A stretch of DNA of 64,000 bases from Tetradesmus obliquus (taxonomy: Eukaryota; Chlorophyta; Chlorophyceae; Sphaeropleales; Scenedesmaceae), in NCBI GenBank assembly GCA_030272155.1, contig CP126198.1, positions 2,418,001 through 2,482,000 of the forward strand, in the 5' to 3' direction. Below, piece by piece: positions 44,224 to 52,679 of this stretch (positions are counted from its first letter, which is position 1; every line of letters begins with the position of its first letter). The position numbers and the translations under genes were made by a program. The notes beneath the pieces were generated by a model, which was not told where the DNA came from, did no database searches, and was given only the letters and a program-made list of their open reading frames with translations.

Positions 44224-46706
44224 TGAGGTGACTGATCTTGGGAACATCAAGATGCCCAATGCTGCAGCATGCATCCAAGAGGTCGGCAACGTCCACAGCC
44301 CATAATGCATCACCAGCAGCAATAACATACAAGCACTGTCATTGATGACAACATTGTCATTGTCATTTTTGGTGTTACTTTTGTTAGATTTTGCTGTTGT
44401 CGCAGCTCCCACCTTGCTGTACAGCATCAGCAGCATGCAGCCCTCGCTGCCCTTTGAGGTGTAGACCTGGTGCACGCTGCCAGGCAGGCCCAGCCAGCAG
44501 CGCCCGGCAGCAAAGGAGGCGTCAACCACCTTCGCTGACGCCGGCACATCAAGCCTGCGGCGCAGCAGCAATGCGCAGCTTCTAAAAAGCCAAAGCAGGT
44601 GGCATGTGGAAGCGATGATTTCTGTTGCTGGTTTTCTGGCTGCCAGGCAGGCCCAGCCAGCAGCGCCCCGCAGCAAAGGAGGCGTCCACAACCTTGGCTG
44701 AAGCCGGCACATCAAGCCTGGGCAGCAGCAAAACAGCAGCACGCAACATGGGCAAGCAAGGTCAACCAAAGCTGCAGATGTAGCCGAGTGGTGAGCGGAT
44801 GTGGGAAGAGCAGGCATGTCGTACGTTACACACACCAGCATAAGCCATGCTGCTGCATTATTGATGGCTTGCACGCTGCCAGGCAGGCCCAGCCAGCAGC
44901 ACCCCGCAGCAAAGGAGGCGTCCACAACCTTGGCTGAAGCCGGCACATCAAGCCTGTCCAGCAGCAGTAATGCACAACTTCAAAACGCAAAGCAGGTGGC
45001 ATGTGGAAGTGATATTTTCTGTTGATGGCTTGCACGCTGCCAGGCAGGCCCAGCCAGCAGCACCCGGCAGCCAGTACATCAAGCCTGCAGCGCAGCAGCA
45101 GCAATACAGCGTGCAGCATTGGAAGCGACACAGTTTCATGTTGGCTGGTTTGTTGGGTGCACGCTGCCAGGCAGGCCCAGCCAGCAGTGCCCGGCAGCAA
45201 AGGAGGCGTCAACCACCTTGGCTGAAGCCGGCACATCAAGCCTGGCAAGCAGCAGTAAAGCAGCAGGCAGCATGTGGAAGTGATACCGTCTTATGTTGGT
45301 AAATATATGTTGAGTGAGTTGAACAGCCAGCAGCGCCCGGCAGCAAAGGAGGCGTAAACCACCTCGGCTGAAGCCGGCACATCGAGCCTGGGCAGCAGCA
45401 GCAGCAATGCACAGCAGCAGAACAGCAGGCAGCATGTGGAAAGGATACCTTCTATTGTTGCTGGTTAGCTGGCTGGGTGGTTTGACAGCCTGCTTGCTTG
45501 AAGGCAGCAGCTTGCAGGACAGTGGCGGCCGCTGGGCTGTGGCTGCTGGTGACGTTACAGCGCCACGGCAGACCATGAAAGACAACCATACAATGCTGGT
45601 GATGCCATAGTGTGTTGGCACCTGCTGCAGCTGCCCGGTAGTGGCTGTGCCGCGCAGCTTGCATGTTTGCGCACGCTTGGACGCCTGTGCTGCCTATGTC
45701 CAGAGCTGCTGCAGTCCAGTGACCAGGGATCGAATCCCAGTGAGAGCACAATATCTGTTGGGTCGCTGGTCCAAGTTTGGCTTGGATTGCTTGAGTGACT
45801 ACAAGGATTGCAGCTGCAGCCCCGCTCACCAGTCTACCTCTGATGGCTTCAGCCGCTCCAAAGCAATGCGGCTGCTGACCGCCCGCTCCTTCATCACGCC
45901 TGATGCGAAGCAACAACACAAAGGTTTCAGCGGCAGTACAGTGGCGCAGCAATGGGTGCGTAGCGCACCAGAAGCCAGAAAGTGAAGACACAACAGTTGA
46001 CAGGTGATGGCTGCGTGCTGTATTACATGCAATCAGGACAAAGTGCATTCCTGTCAGCTGAGTTGAGTGGTGCTGACTGTGAGTGGATGCAAGCAGGTGC
46101 TGTCGTTCACTGGCATACTGCTGGCACATTGCAGCACTGCTACCTGTCAGTTGTACGGAATGCACAGCATAACTGAAGAATTGCAGAGGCAGCTGCTGCA
46201 GGAGTGGTTTACCCTTGAGCACATAAGCCACCTCCAGGTTCTTGTGTGCATGCAGCGGCAGCGTCAGCCCGGGCTCAATGTCCAGCAGGCACCTGCCAGC
46301 AGCACAGGCCGCAGCAGCAAGCAGGCAAACATCGTTTCTAGACCATGATGTACCTGCCTGCAGCATGATGCGGACTGTGGATTACGGAGGCAGTGAAATT
46401 GCGAGCGATGCAGGGCACTGGCTAGCCAGCTGCAGCTGGAAGCACTGGATTGTACAGCAGCACTGCTAGGTCCGTCGCTACCACCCACCAGCACAGCTGC
46501 AGGCCGCAGCTGACGCCATCCCTTGATACTTTGGCGAACTCTTCATCAAAAGCGCTGTGCCGGGCCTTGTTGAACGCCTCGAGGAACCGCTCTTTATCAA
46601 ATGCTTCCTGCAGCTCCGGGCAGTATGCTCTGATCAGGCTCTCAATATATTTTGTAGGTGGAAACGATGATGGCCGAAAGGCCTGACCGCCCAACACTCT
46701 TGGCAT
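31567..46706 (-). CDS. Cupin-fused acetolactate-synthase-like ThDP-dependent enzyme
   Basis: Exons: 46706-~46510, 46292-46213, 45899-45830, 44554-44413, 44159-44090, 43726-43605, 42347-42197, 41684-41548, 41236-41132, 40646-40528, 39511-39298, 38865-38731, 37892-37571, 36624-36445, 36378-36283, 36095-35843, 35253-35151, 34577-34449, 33487-33332, 32396-32191, 31629-31567, plus an unresolved last exon. The product has just over 1000 residues. The N-terminal ~220 form a cupin with a perfect G(X)5HXH(X)3E(X)6G motif in exon 2. Then come the ThDP N-terminal domain (catalytic Glu in [16 protein letters not shown]), the central domain ([33 protein letters not shown]), an acidic insert (exons 14-15), and the C-terminal domain with [11 protein letters not shown]...VNN binding diphosphate and Mg. 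The family condenses pyruvate for branched-chain amino acids, but the cupin and insert make the substrate uncertain. Confidence 0.82.
32431..32950 (-). repeat. Three partial copies of ThDP-enzyme exon 19 (5' edge)
   Basis: Copies near 32470-32578, 32655-32755 and 32840-32950 repeat the acceptor and the first ~30 codons of the exon at 32396 ([14 protein letters not shown]...). One has a short insertion that shifts the frame. Confidence 0.85.
33146..33985 (-). repeat. Partial copies of ThDP-enzyme exon 18
   Basis: A 3'-edge copy lies at ~33146-33205, just downstream of the real exon. Two 5'-part copies ([17 protein letters not shown]) lie at ~33665-33750 and ~33905-33985. The ThDP-binding GDG occurs only in the complete exon 33487-33332. 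Confidence 0.85.
34080..34820 (-). repeat. Partial copies of ThDP-enzyme exon 17
   Basis: Three 3'-edge copies with donors ([10 protein letters not shown]) lie near 34085-34130, 34205-34250 and 34355-34395. One 5'-edge copy ([12 protein letters not shown]) lies near 34755-34815. CTG runs separate several of them. Confidence 0.85.
34920..35100 (-). repeat. Two 3'-edge copies of ThDP-enzyme exon 16
   Basis: They repeat the end of the exon ([11 protein letters not shown]...) together with the donor side, downstream of the real exon at 35253-35151. Confidence 0.8.
35640..35730 (-). repeat. 3'-edge copy of ThDP-enzyme exon 15
   Basis: It repeats the last ~25 codons of the exon at 36095-35843 (LPEL...[13 protein letters not shown]). 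Confidence 0.85.
36670..37375 (-). repeat. Tandem copies of the 5' edge of ThDP-enzyme exon 14
   Basis: Six copies of the [17 protein letters not shown] segment with its acceptor lie upstream of the exon used (36624). Part of the cluster is an almost exact tandem repeat of about 250 bp (compare 36734-36983 with 36984-37233). Confidence 0.9.
37905..38545 (-). repeat. Five 5'-edge copies of ThDP-enzyme exon 13
   Basis: Each repeats the acceptor and the first ~18 codons ([18 protein letters not shown]). The spacing is about 110-160 bp, upstream of the complete exon at 37892. Confidence 0.9.
38930..39210 (-). repeat. Degenerate exon 12 and exon 11 edges
   Basis: A fragment of the exon 12 start with CAG expansion lies near 38935-38985. 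A short exon 11 end with donor lies near 39185-39215. Confidence 0.5.
39630..40085 (-). repeat. Three 5'-edge copies of ThDP-enzyme exon 11
   Basis: Each repeats the acceptor and LQD...EVMHP start of the exon at 39511-39298, with variants such as [11 protein letters not shown] and [11 protein letters not shown]. Confidence 0.85.
40287..41015 (-). repeat. Four partial copies of ThDP-enzyme exon 10
   Basis: A 3'-half copy ([14 protein letters not shown]...) lies at ~40287-40386. Three 5'-half copies ([14 protein letters not shown]) lie near 40715-40772, 40835-40892 and 40950-41014. The only full version is 40646-40528. Confidence 0.9.
41691..41755. repeat. CAG/CTG microsatellite in ThDP-enzyme intron
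   Basis: About 20 CAG units directly next to the exon 8 acceptor. Similar runs occur at 43735-43765, 44180-44222 and 42355-42390 in neighbouring introns. Confidence 0.9.
41800..41990 (-). repeat. Two partial copies of ThDP-enzyme exon 8
   Basis: Short copies around the SQGERLCAV segment and its acceptor lie near 41810-41865 and 41925-41985, upstream of the complete exon 41684-41548. Confidence 0.65.
42405..42770 (-). repeat. Three 5'-part copies of ThDP-enzyme exon 7
   Basis: Copies near 42410-42505, 42575-42625 and 42675-42772 repeat [16 protein letters not shown]... to varying lengths. None contains the catalytic-Glu segment, which is unique to 42347-42197. Confidence 0.9.
42905..43860 (-). 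repeat. Partial copies of ThDP-enzyme exon 6
   Basis: 3'-part copies ([20 protein letters not shown]) lie near 42905-42995, 43140-43225 and 43375-43440. One 5'-part copy ([12 protein letters not shown]) lies near 43800-43858. The full exon is 43726-43605. Confidence 0.9.
44637..45395 (-). repeat. Five partial copies of ThDP-enzyme exon 4
   Basis: Each repeats the acceptor and [25 protein letters not shown] start, near 44637-44720, 44875-44957, 45035-45085, 45165-45245 and 45325-45395. The full exon, with the second cupin motif, is 44554-44413. Confidence 0.9.
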
Positions 46707-47662
46707 GATGCCGGGTCACGTATGTGCAAAAGTTCCGACAGTCTGCCTGTGGCTACTCAAGGCGCTCACAGTGCGTAGGGCAGTCTATGATGTTTGAGAG
46801 GACGTAAAACATAAACTCAACGAAGCGTTTGATGTAAGAGGCAGCAGCAAAGGCGAACACACCAAAACGACCAGTCCTCTGTGATCAGTCAAACGCGGTG
46901 CGACGAGTTGCAAGATTGCGCTTCAAACATACTATGCACACGAGTCCTTGACGTTCATATAGCAGTGAACACTATCATCGCAGCGCGGCAGAACTACGGC
47001 TGGCTGACATGTGTCACCATGTGATGCGGGGCCCGTACCGGGGAGTGCTGAAAGGAAGCATGTCACGGCTATAAAACTGAACACTGCCTAATGCATTACA
47101 GAGAGTAGCCGCCATGGCGTCTGCATCAGCAGTGCTGCCAGACCACAGACCGTCAGGCTGACAGTACTGTCAGGATGCTTTTTCTGCTCTTTTTCTGCTC
47201 TGCTCAGTGCTGCTGTGTTGATGCTTCTGTGGCAAACTTACCAGACAATTCAAAGCATGCTCAAAAGGAATTTCACCGGCAGAAAGCAGCACTGGCTCAC
47301 TGTGTCAGCTGCTGGGCGTATTGGAACAGCATGGCTGGTCCAACACTGGCAGTACAATTTCATTGTGTGTGGGCGCCTGGTGCTTCTTATACTTCTCCTA
47401 GGCAGCAAAAATGTGATTTTCTATTGATGCTGATTTGCAGCGTTGTTGAGTGCATGTGTTGGGGTCCAGCAGCCTGGAGGTGAAACTCAAAGTGAGGGTT
47501 TGCCAGCTCAGCTGTGTCGATCCCACCGTCGGCACTGGCTCCACTTGTAAACAAATAAACACCTCAATCAGAATCTGTCTTTAAACTGTAGCGCTTACTT
47601 TCGCCACGTAAACACAACAGTAGTGCTTGCTTGCCGGCACCACGATCGTTCACGAAAGCTTG
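46707..47662. promoter_or_regulatory. Intergenic region between divergent ThDP-enzyme and ketoacyl-synthase genes
   Basis: About 950 bp separates the two start codons, so it should hold both promoters. A plus-strand TATA-like box (TATAAAAC) is at 47070-47077. It is followed at 47114 by an ATG in strong context (GCCGCCATGG) that opens only a 15-codon frame. A second short frame with a hydrophobic start begins at 47175. These may be a 5' leader with upstream ORFs of the ketoacyl-synthase gene or a tiny separate gene. Confidence 0.45.
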
Positions 47663-48575
47663 ATGCATTCGATAATATCACGGCTGAACGCATTACACGT
47701 AGCTGTCTCATCAGCGTGCATTCATGCTGTGCAGCCTGCGGCAAGACAACTGGCTAGAACATCAACAGCAGCAGCAGTAGCAGCAGTAGCAGCAAGGCAG
47801 GGCTTGCACAGCTGCAGCTGTAGCAGCAGCAGCATACGCTGGGAAAGCACGACTGCAGCATCACACGATGAAGGCACCTTTGGTGCCCCTCCTGCCCTGC
47901 CACAGCGACGAGTTGTTGTGACAGGCATTGGCATAGTTAGCCCACTGGGTGTGGGTGCCAGCAGCAGCTGGGAGCGCCTAGTGCATGGCCACACCGGAGT
48001 CAAACGGCTGCAGGAGGAAGACTTGCCTGAGGTGTGTGTGGCTTACTGCAAAGCCCCTGAGTTCGTTTTGTGCTTGCAGGATTGTGCTTGCAAGAACGCG
48101 AGGAGTGTGTATCTGTGTGGCAGCTGTGTTGAGAGTGGTGCTGCTAGATGGCGTGACTAGAGCAGGCGGCCAAACTGCACAGAGATGCCTGCACTGCAGC
48201 ATCAAGCAGAGATACCTCATACAGGCAAAAGTGCCATAAAGGCTGCAGAGCTGATACATTATTCAATCAGCAGGTGCATCAAGGCAGCAGTGCCATCAAC
48301 TTCACATGTCACTTTCACCTCGTCAAATATCCTAACCTTATCTGTTACGCCCTTGCTGCTGCCTGCAGAGCCACCGGCCGCATATGCAGCAGCTGCCTTG
48401 TCAGGTTGTGGCAACAGTTCCCAGGGCGGCAGCAGAAGCAGCAGCAGCGGCGGCAGGCTTGGATCCTCGGCGCAGCTCCCCTTTCATATCCTTTGCGCAG
48501 ATAGCTGCAGCAGAGGTGAGACAGCATAAGCTGCAGCAGCAGCAGCTGCTGCAACAGCATGCGGCTTGCGGGACT

Positions 48576-48620
<45 letters not shown>

Positions 48621-51601
48621 TGGTGTTTGCTGATTGCAACAGCTACAAGCATATCAATCCTGAACAGCAACAGCCTTATCAGCACAGCTGCAACCCAAGT
48701 TGCATCAATGCTCCTTAGATCGCTGGCCTTCACAGCAGCTCTGAGGCCAGCCCTGCATGTTCCACTCAATTTGATTTTCTTCAATGCAGCAGATGCAAGA
48801 GTACTCCTGTGAACCTGTTCTGCATCTGCCTGCTGTCCCACTGCTGCCGCTGCAGGCCTTGCAGGATGCAGGCTGGCAGCCGCAGACAGCAGCAGACCGA
48901 GCAGCCACAGGCGTCAGCATCGGCGCCGGCATGAGCTGCACCAGCGAGATATCAGATGCAGGAGCTCTCATAGCAGCCGGCAAGCTGCGGCGGCTCAGCC
49001 CCTACTTTGTTCCCCGCATCTTGGTCAACATGGCGGCCGGCGCTGTCAGTATAACGCATGGATTGAGAGGACCAAACCACGCTGTTTCTACGGCATGCGC
49101 GACCGGCGTGCACTGCATTGGGGACGCGTTCCGTATGGTGCAGCGAGGAGACGCGCAGCTGATGCTTGCAGGAGCGACGGAGGCGTGTATTGACGCAATA
49201 TCCCTGGGAGGGTTTTGCCGCCTAAAAGCGCTGTCCACGGGGTTCAATGATGAGCCTGGAAAGGCTTCGAGGCCGTTTGATGCCGCAAGGGATGGCTTTG
49301 TGATGGGTGAGGGCGCTGCTGTGCTGCTGCTGGAGGAGCTGCAACATGCCAGGGACCGCGGGGCGCGCATGTATGCGGAGGTGAGAGTGTGTGTATTAGC
49401 GTGCAAAAATGCAGGTTGCGGTATTAGTACATGAGAGATGCAGTGTGCAAGAGTGTGCATTTTGCTCTGTAAAGCTCACTCTCTTACTTTTTGATCGCAG
49501 ACCATGCACTCACCCTGTTGTGGCTCGCACCGTCAAGATAGTTGCCAGGCCCCAGGTGTCGTTGCCCTACCTCAAAGCGCAACTCACACCGTTGTGCTGT
49601 GCGCAGGTCAACGACTACCGCCTGTCGGTGATGGCAACCACATCACGGCGCCTCACCCAGTAGGCGCACCCTGGCATACCTGTTATCCCCTGACCTGCCT
49701 TGTTTCTTTCTCCTATGTCATGCGCAGGTGCTGGGCATGTGGTGTAGCGGCCACTACATCACAGCGCCACACCCTGCGGGCACCCTGCCCACTCGTCATG
49801 TCCTGTTCTAGACAGAAATACTGCAATCGGGATGTAAGCATGTGTTTGTTGTGATGTGCGCAGGTGCGGGGCTATGGCCTGTCCGGTGATGGCCACCACA
49901 TCACAGCGCCACACCCGGCAGGCGCAGGGGCAGCACTAGCCATGCGTAGGGCGCTTGAAGGCTCTGGCGTTCCTGCAAGCAGCATCTGCTACATCAATGC
50001 GCACGCGACGTCCACGCCGGTTGGGGACGAGATTGAGCAGGCAGCCATACTGGACGTGTTTGGGCCGGAGCAGGTGGGTGATTGTAAGCACGTGCAGCAT
50101 GTACTATGTTGTACTGTGGGTTTGTTATGGTTCAAGTTGCGTTAGTGCTTGATAGGGTGCTGTGCTACTTTGCTGGAGGGTTGGAGGCTGGTGCAGCGCT
50201 GGCCATGCGCAGGGCGCTTGAAGGCTCTGGCGTTCCTGCAGGCAGCATCTGCTACATCAACGCTCACACGACATCCACACCAGTCGGGGACGAGATTGAG
50301 CAGGCAGCCATACTGGACATGTTTGGGCCGGAGCAGGTGGGTGATTGTAAGCACGTGCAGCATGTAAAGCGTGAAGTTGTGTGTTTATTACGGTGCTGAT
50401 TGTGTCAGTGCTTGTTAGGGTGTCGTGCTGCATTGCTGGAGGGTTGGAGGCTGGTGCAGCGCTGGCCATGCGCAGGGCACTGCAAGGCTCTGGCGTTCCT
50501 GCAAGCAGCATTTGCTACATCAATGCGCATGCGACGTCCACACCGGTTGGGGATGAGATTGAACAGGCAGCCATACTGGATGTGTTTGGGCCGGAACAGG
50601 TGGGCGATTGTAAACCCGTGCAGCATGTAATGCGTGAAGTTGTGTGTCTGTCACGGTGTTGATTGTGTCAGTGCTTGTTAGGGTGCCGTGCTGCTTTGCT
50701 GGAGGGTTGGAGGCTGGTGCAGCGCTGGCCATGCGCAGGGCACTGCAAGGCTCTGTTATTCCTGCAAGCAGCATCTGCTACATAAATGCGCATGCAACGT
50801 CCACGCCAGTCGGAGACAAAATTGAACAGGCAGCCATACTGGACGTGTTTGGTCCGGAACAGGTGTGCGGTGGCAGGTGGTGCCAACAGCATGCCTGGTG
50901 CAGCTGGTGTTCTGGATGCATTGGTTGGGGTTGCGCTGTACCGGCTGCGGTAGCCATTGTGTTGTTTAGAGTGCTGCTTCAATGGCTTGGGCCGTGTGTT
51001 ACCTGTGTTTTCCAAGTGTGCGGCATGTTCGGGTGTGCGTGGTTGAGCATGCATGTTCTGTTCAAGAGGTCCTGTCACCCTTGCACCCTTTGCATCAATT
51101 CTGCCATCACATTAAGTTGGCTGTCATCCAACAACCTCTCTGTATTGCTCTTTTCAAACGCCCAGCATGCTGCTGCCAACGCCGCCGCTGCTGCTGCTGC
51201 TGCTGCTGCTGCTGCCCTGCCAGGTGAGCATCTACATCAGCCCCACCAAGGGCGCAACTATACCTCTCAATTGCTGTTGTTGATTGCACATTGTGCTGCC
51301 GCTGCTGCTGCTGTTTTTCCAGGTGAAGAGCATCTACATTAGCTCCACCAAGGGCGCAACAGGGCACCTGCTAGGCGCAGCTGGTGCTGTGGAGGCAGCC
51401 TTCTCCATCCTGGCCCTGCAGCACAGCCTAGCACCGCCAACGTGCAACCTAGAGAGCCCAGATCCTCAGCTGCTGCCGCTGCTGGTATCAGGCAGAGCTG
51501 CTGCGCTGCCGGAGGGTCCTAAGGCAGTGCTGTGCAACAGCTTTGGGTTTGGCGGCACGAATGCAAGCGTGCTGTTCTGCAGCCCTCCTGCAGCGGTTTG
51601 A
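47663..51601 (+). CDS. Beta-ketoacyl-ACP synthase (KAS II/FabF type, probably mitochondrial)
   Basis: Exons: 47663-48031, 48369-48515, 48856-49380, 49864-50073 and 51323-51601, all joined in phase 0 (509 residues). The enzyme extends acyl-ACP by decarboxylative condensation with malonyl-ACP in type II fatty-acid synthesis. The conserved core starts at RRVVVTGIG. The catalytic triad is Cys253 (TACATG), His394 (INAHATSTP) and His432 ([13 protein letters not shown]), with spacing like FabF. The C-terminal [10 protein letters not shown] is present. The first ~85 residues are Arg/Ser/Ala-rich without acidic residues, as in an organelle presequence; a mitochondrial target is an inference. The start is the first ATG of the frame. 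Exon 4 is followed by three near-perfect partial repeats and preceded by two decayed ones. Confidence 0.93.
49606..49800 (+). repeat. Two decayed 5'-edge copies of ketoacyl-synthase exon 4
   Basis: After GCGCAG acceptors at ~49606 and ~49727, the sequence resembles the exon 4 start (GDG.HITAPHP) but with frameshifts or a stop. The real exon begins at 49864. Confidence 0.75.
50074..50862 (+). repeat. 263-bp tandem repeat containing most of ketoacyl-synthase exon 4 (three extra copies)
   Basis: The exon 4 donors recur at 50073, 50336, 50599 and 50862, exactly 263 bp apart. Each extra copy runs from [12 protein letters not shown] to FGPEQ and includes the active-site INAH(A/T)TSTP. Each lacks the first ~20 codons of the exon and is preceded by a weak AG (TTGGAG). 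Substitutions are few. Confidence 0.93.
51221..51275 (+). repeat. 5'-edge copy of ketoacyl-synthase exon 5
   Basis: It repeats the acceptor and (V)[11 protein letters not shown] of the exon that begins at 51323. The copy reads on without the GHLLG active-site segment. Confidence 0.8.
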
Positions 51602-51749
51602 GGCTGTGCTGGTTGGTTGGCGGTTAGCGTTGGCAGTGCTGCGCCTGTGGGCGCTGTACATGTGTTACGCAGTATCATGAGGGGGCGCACACCCTGTGTT
51701 TAGTATGCGTGGCTCTGCCTTGTGCACGAGGGTGTACAGAAGACTGATG

Positions 51750-51754
51750 TGTAA
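51750..51754 (+). terminator. Possible polyadenylation signal of the ketoacyl-synthase gene
   Basis: TGTAA, the usual chlorophyte polyadenylation signal, lies about 150 bp after the stop codon. Confidence 0.4.
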
Positions 51755-51779
51755 CATACTGTCACAGAGCGGTTCTGTC

Positions 51780-52679
51780 CAGGGTTCAACAGCAGACGCG
51801 GACGGATTCCCAGTACATTCAGTATGGGTGTAGTATTAATTGTTTGGTTACCCAACATATACAGCTGTAGCTGCTGCGGAGCAACAGGGCAACATCTTTT
51901 GATGTGCCATGCGTTGATAGTATTGTAGTATGACTTGAAACTCTCACGTAGCAGCACAGCAAATGCACAGCATGACCACAAGACAACAGCGCAGTTCTGC
52001 CATGTGGCAGCGCACCATAACCAAACATGACGATACAACAACAGCGCATACCACTGTCGTTTCCAGTTATTCAGGCCTGACCACAGCATTGCTGCACTCA
52101 GTGCAGGCTGCTGTGTTCACGCTCCAAAGCCCAGCTATGTGAACACTGTATGTCTTGGCAAGACTCGCTGTGACAGCATGATGCAGCAGCCCACCATTGC
52201 CAGATCACTAACCAGATGCAGCATTGGAAACTGAATGCCTTTCACAGCGTCATACATATACTGCACAACAGGGAACAGTGCTTCTGCAGCATTGCGCAAT
52301 ACGCCACCATGGGCCTTATTCATCACCCCTTTTCCAACCATTCAACATCGCGCCGCAGCAGTTTCAGGTACGTCGCCACCAAGCCATCTTGCAACCCCAT
52401 GATGCGGAAAGCCACCACAATGCAGCAAGCAGCACTGGTATTTTTGTTTATTGTCGAATAACATTCATCAAAATTGTACACAAAGATTATTCATAAAAAA
52501 TTGTACGCAACACCAGTCAGGCTGTCACGTCAACAAGCTACAAGCCATGCATCACAAACAACTGCATCACGGCGGCGCACAATGGCTGAGCTGGTGACAC
52601 ACTGCTGTACTCTAGGTCACATGCACGACACACAACAAGCAGTATATGAATACGCTTCTGCACAAGCACCGCAGTTTGT
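51780..52679. other. Intergenic block duplicated at 56800-57240
   Basis: Non-coding stretch downstream of the convergent ketoacyl-synthase and Hint genes. Segments such as TACTGCACAACAGGGAACAG (52258-52277) recur with substitutions near 57150-57180, and the 51920-52030 segment recurs near 56840-56980. This shows the block was duplicated together with the Hint gene. Confidence 0.6.

Noticed and set aside
49864..50862. The four exon 4 segments read as successive real exons of one protein.
   Set aside because: Extra copies lack the normal acceptor and exon start, and their use would repeat the active-site loop; joining 50073 directly to 51323 gives a normal synthase length and Cys-His-His spacing.
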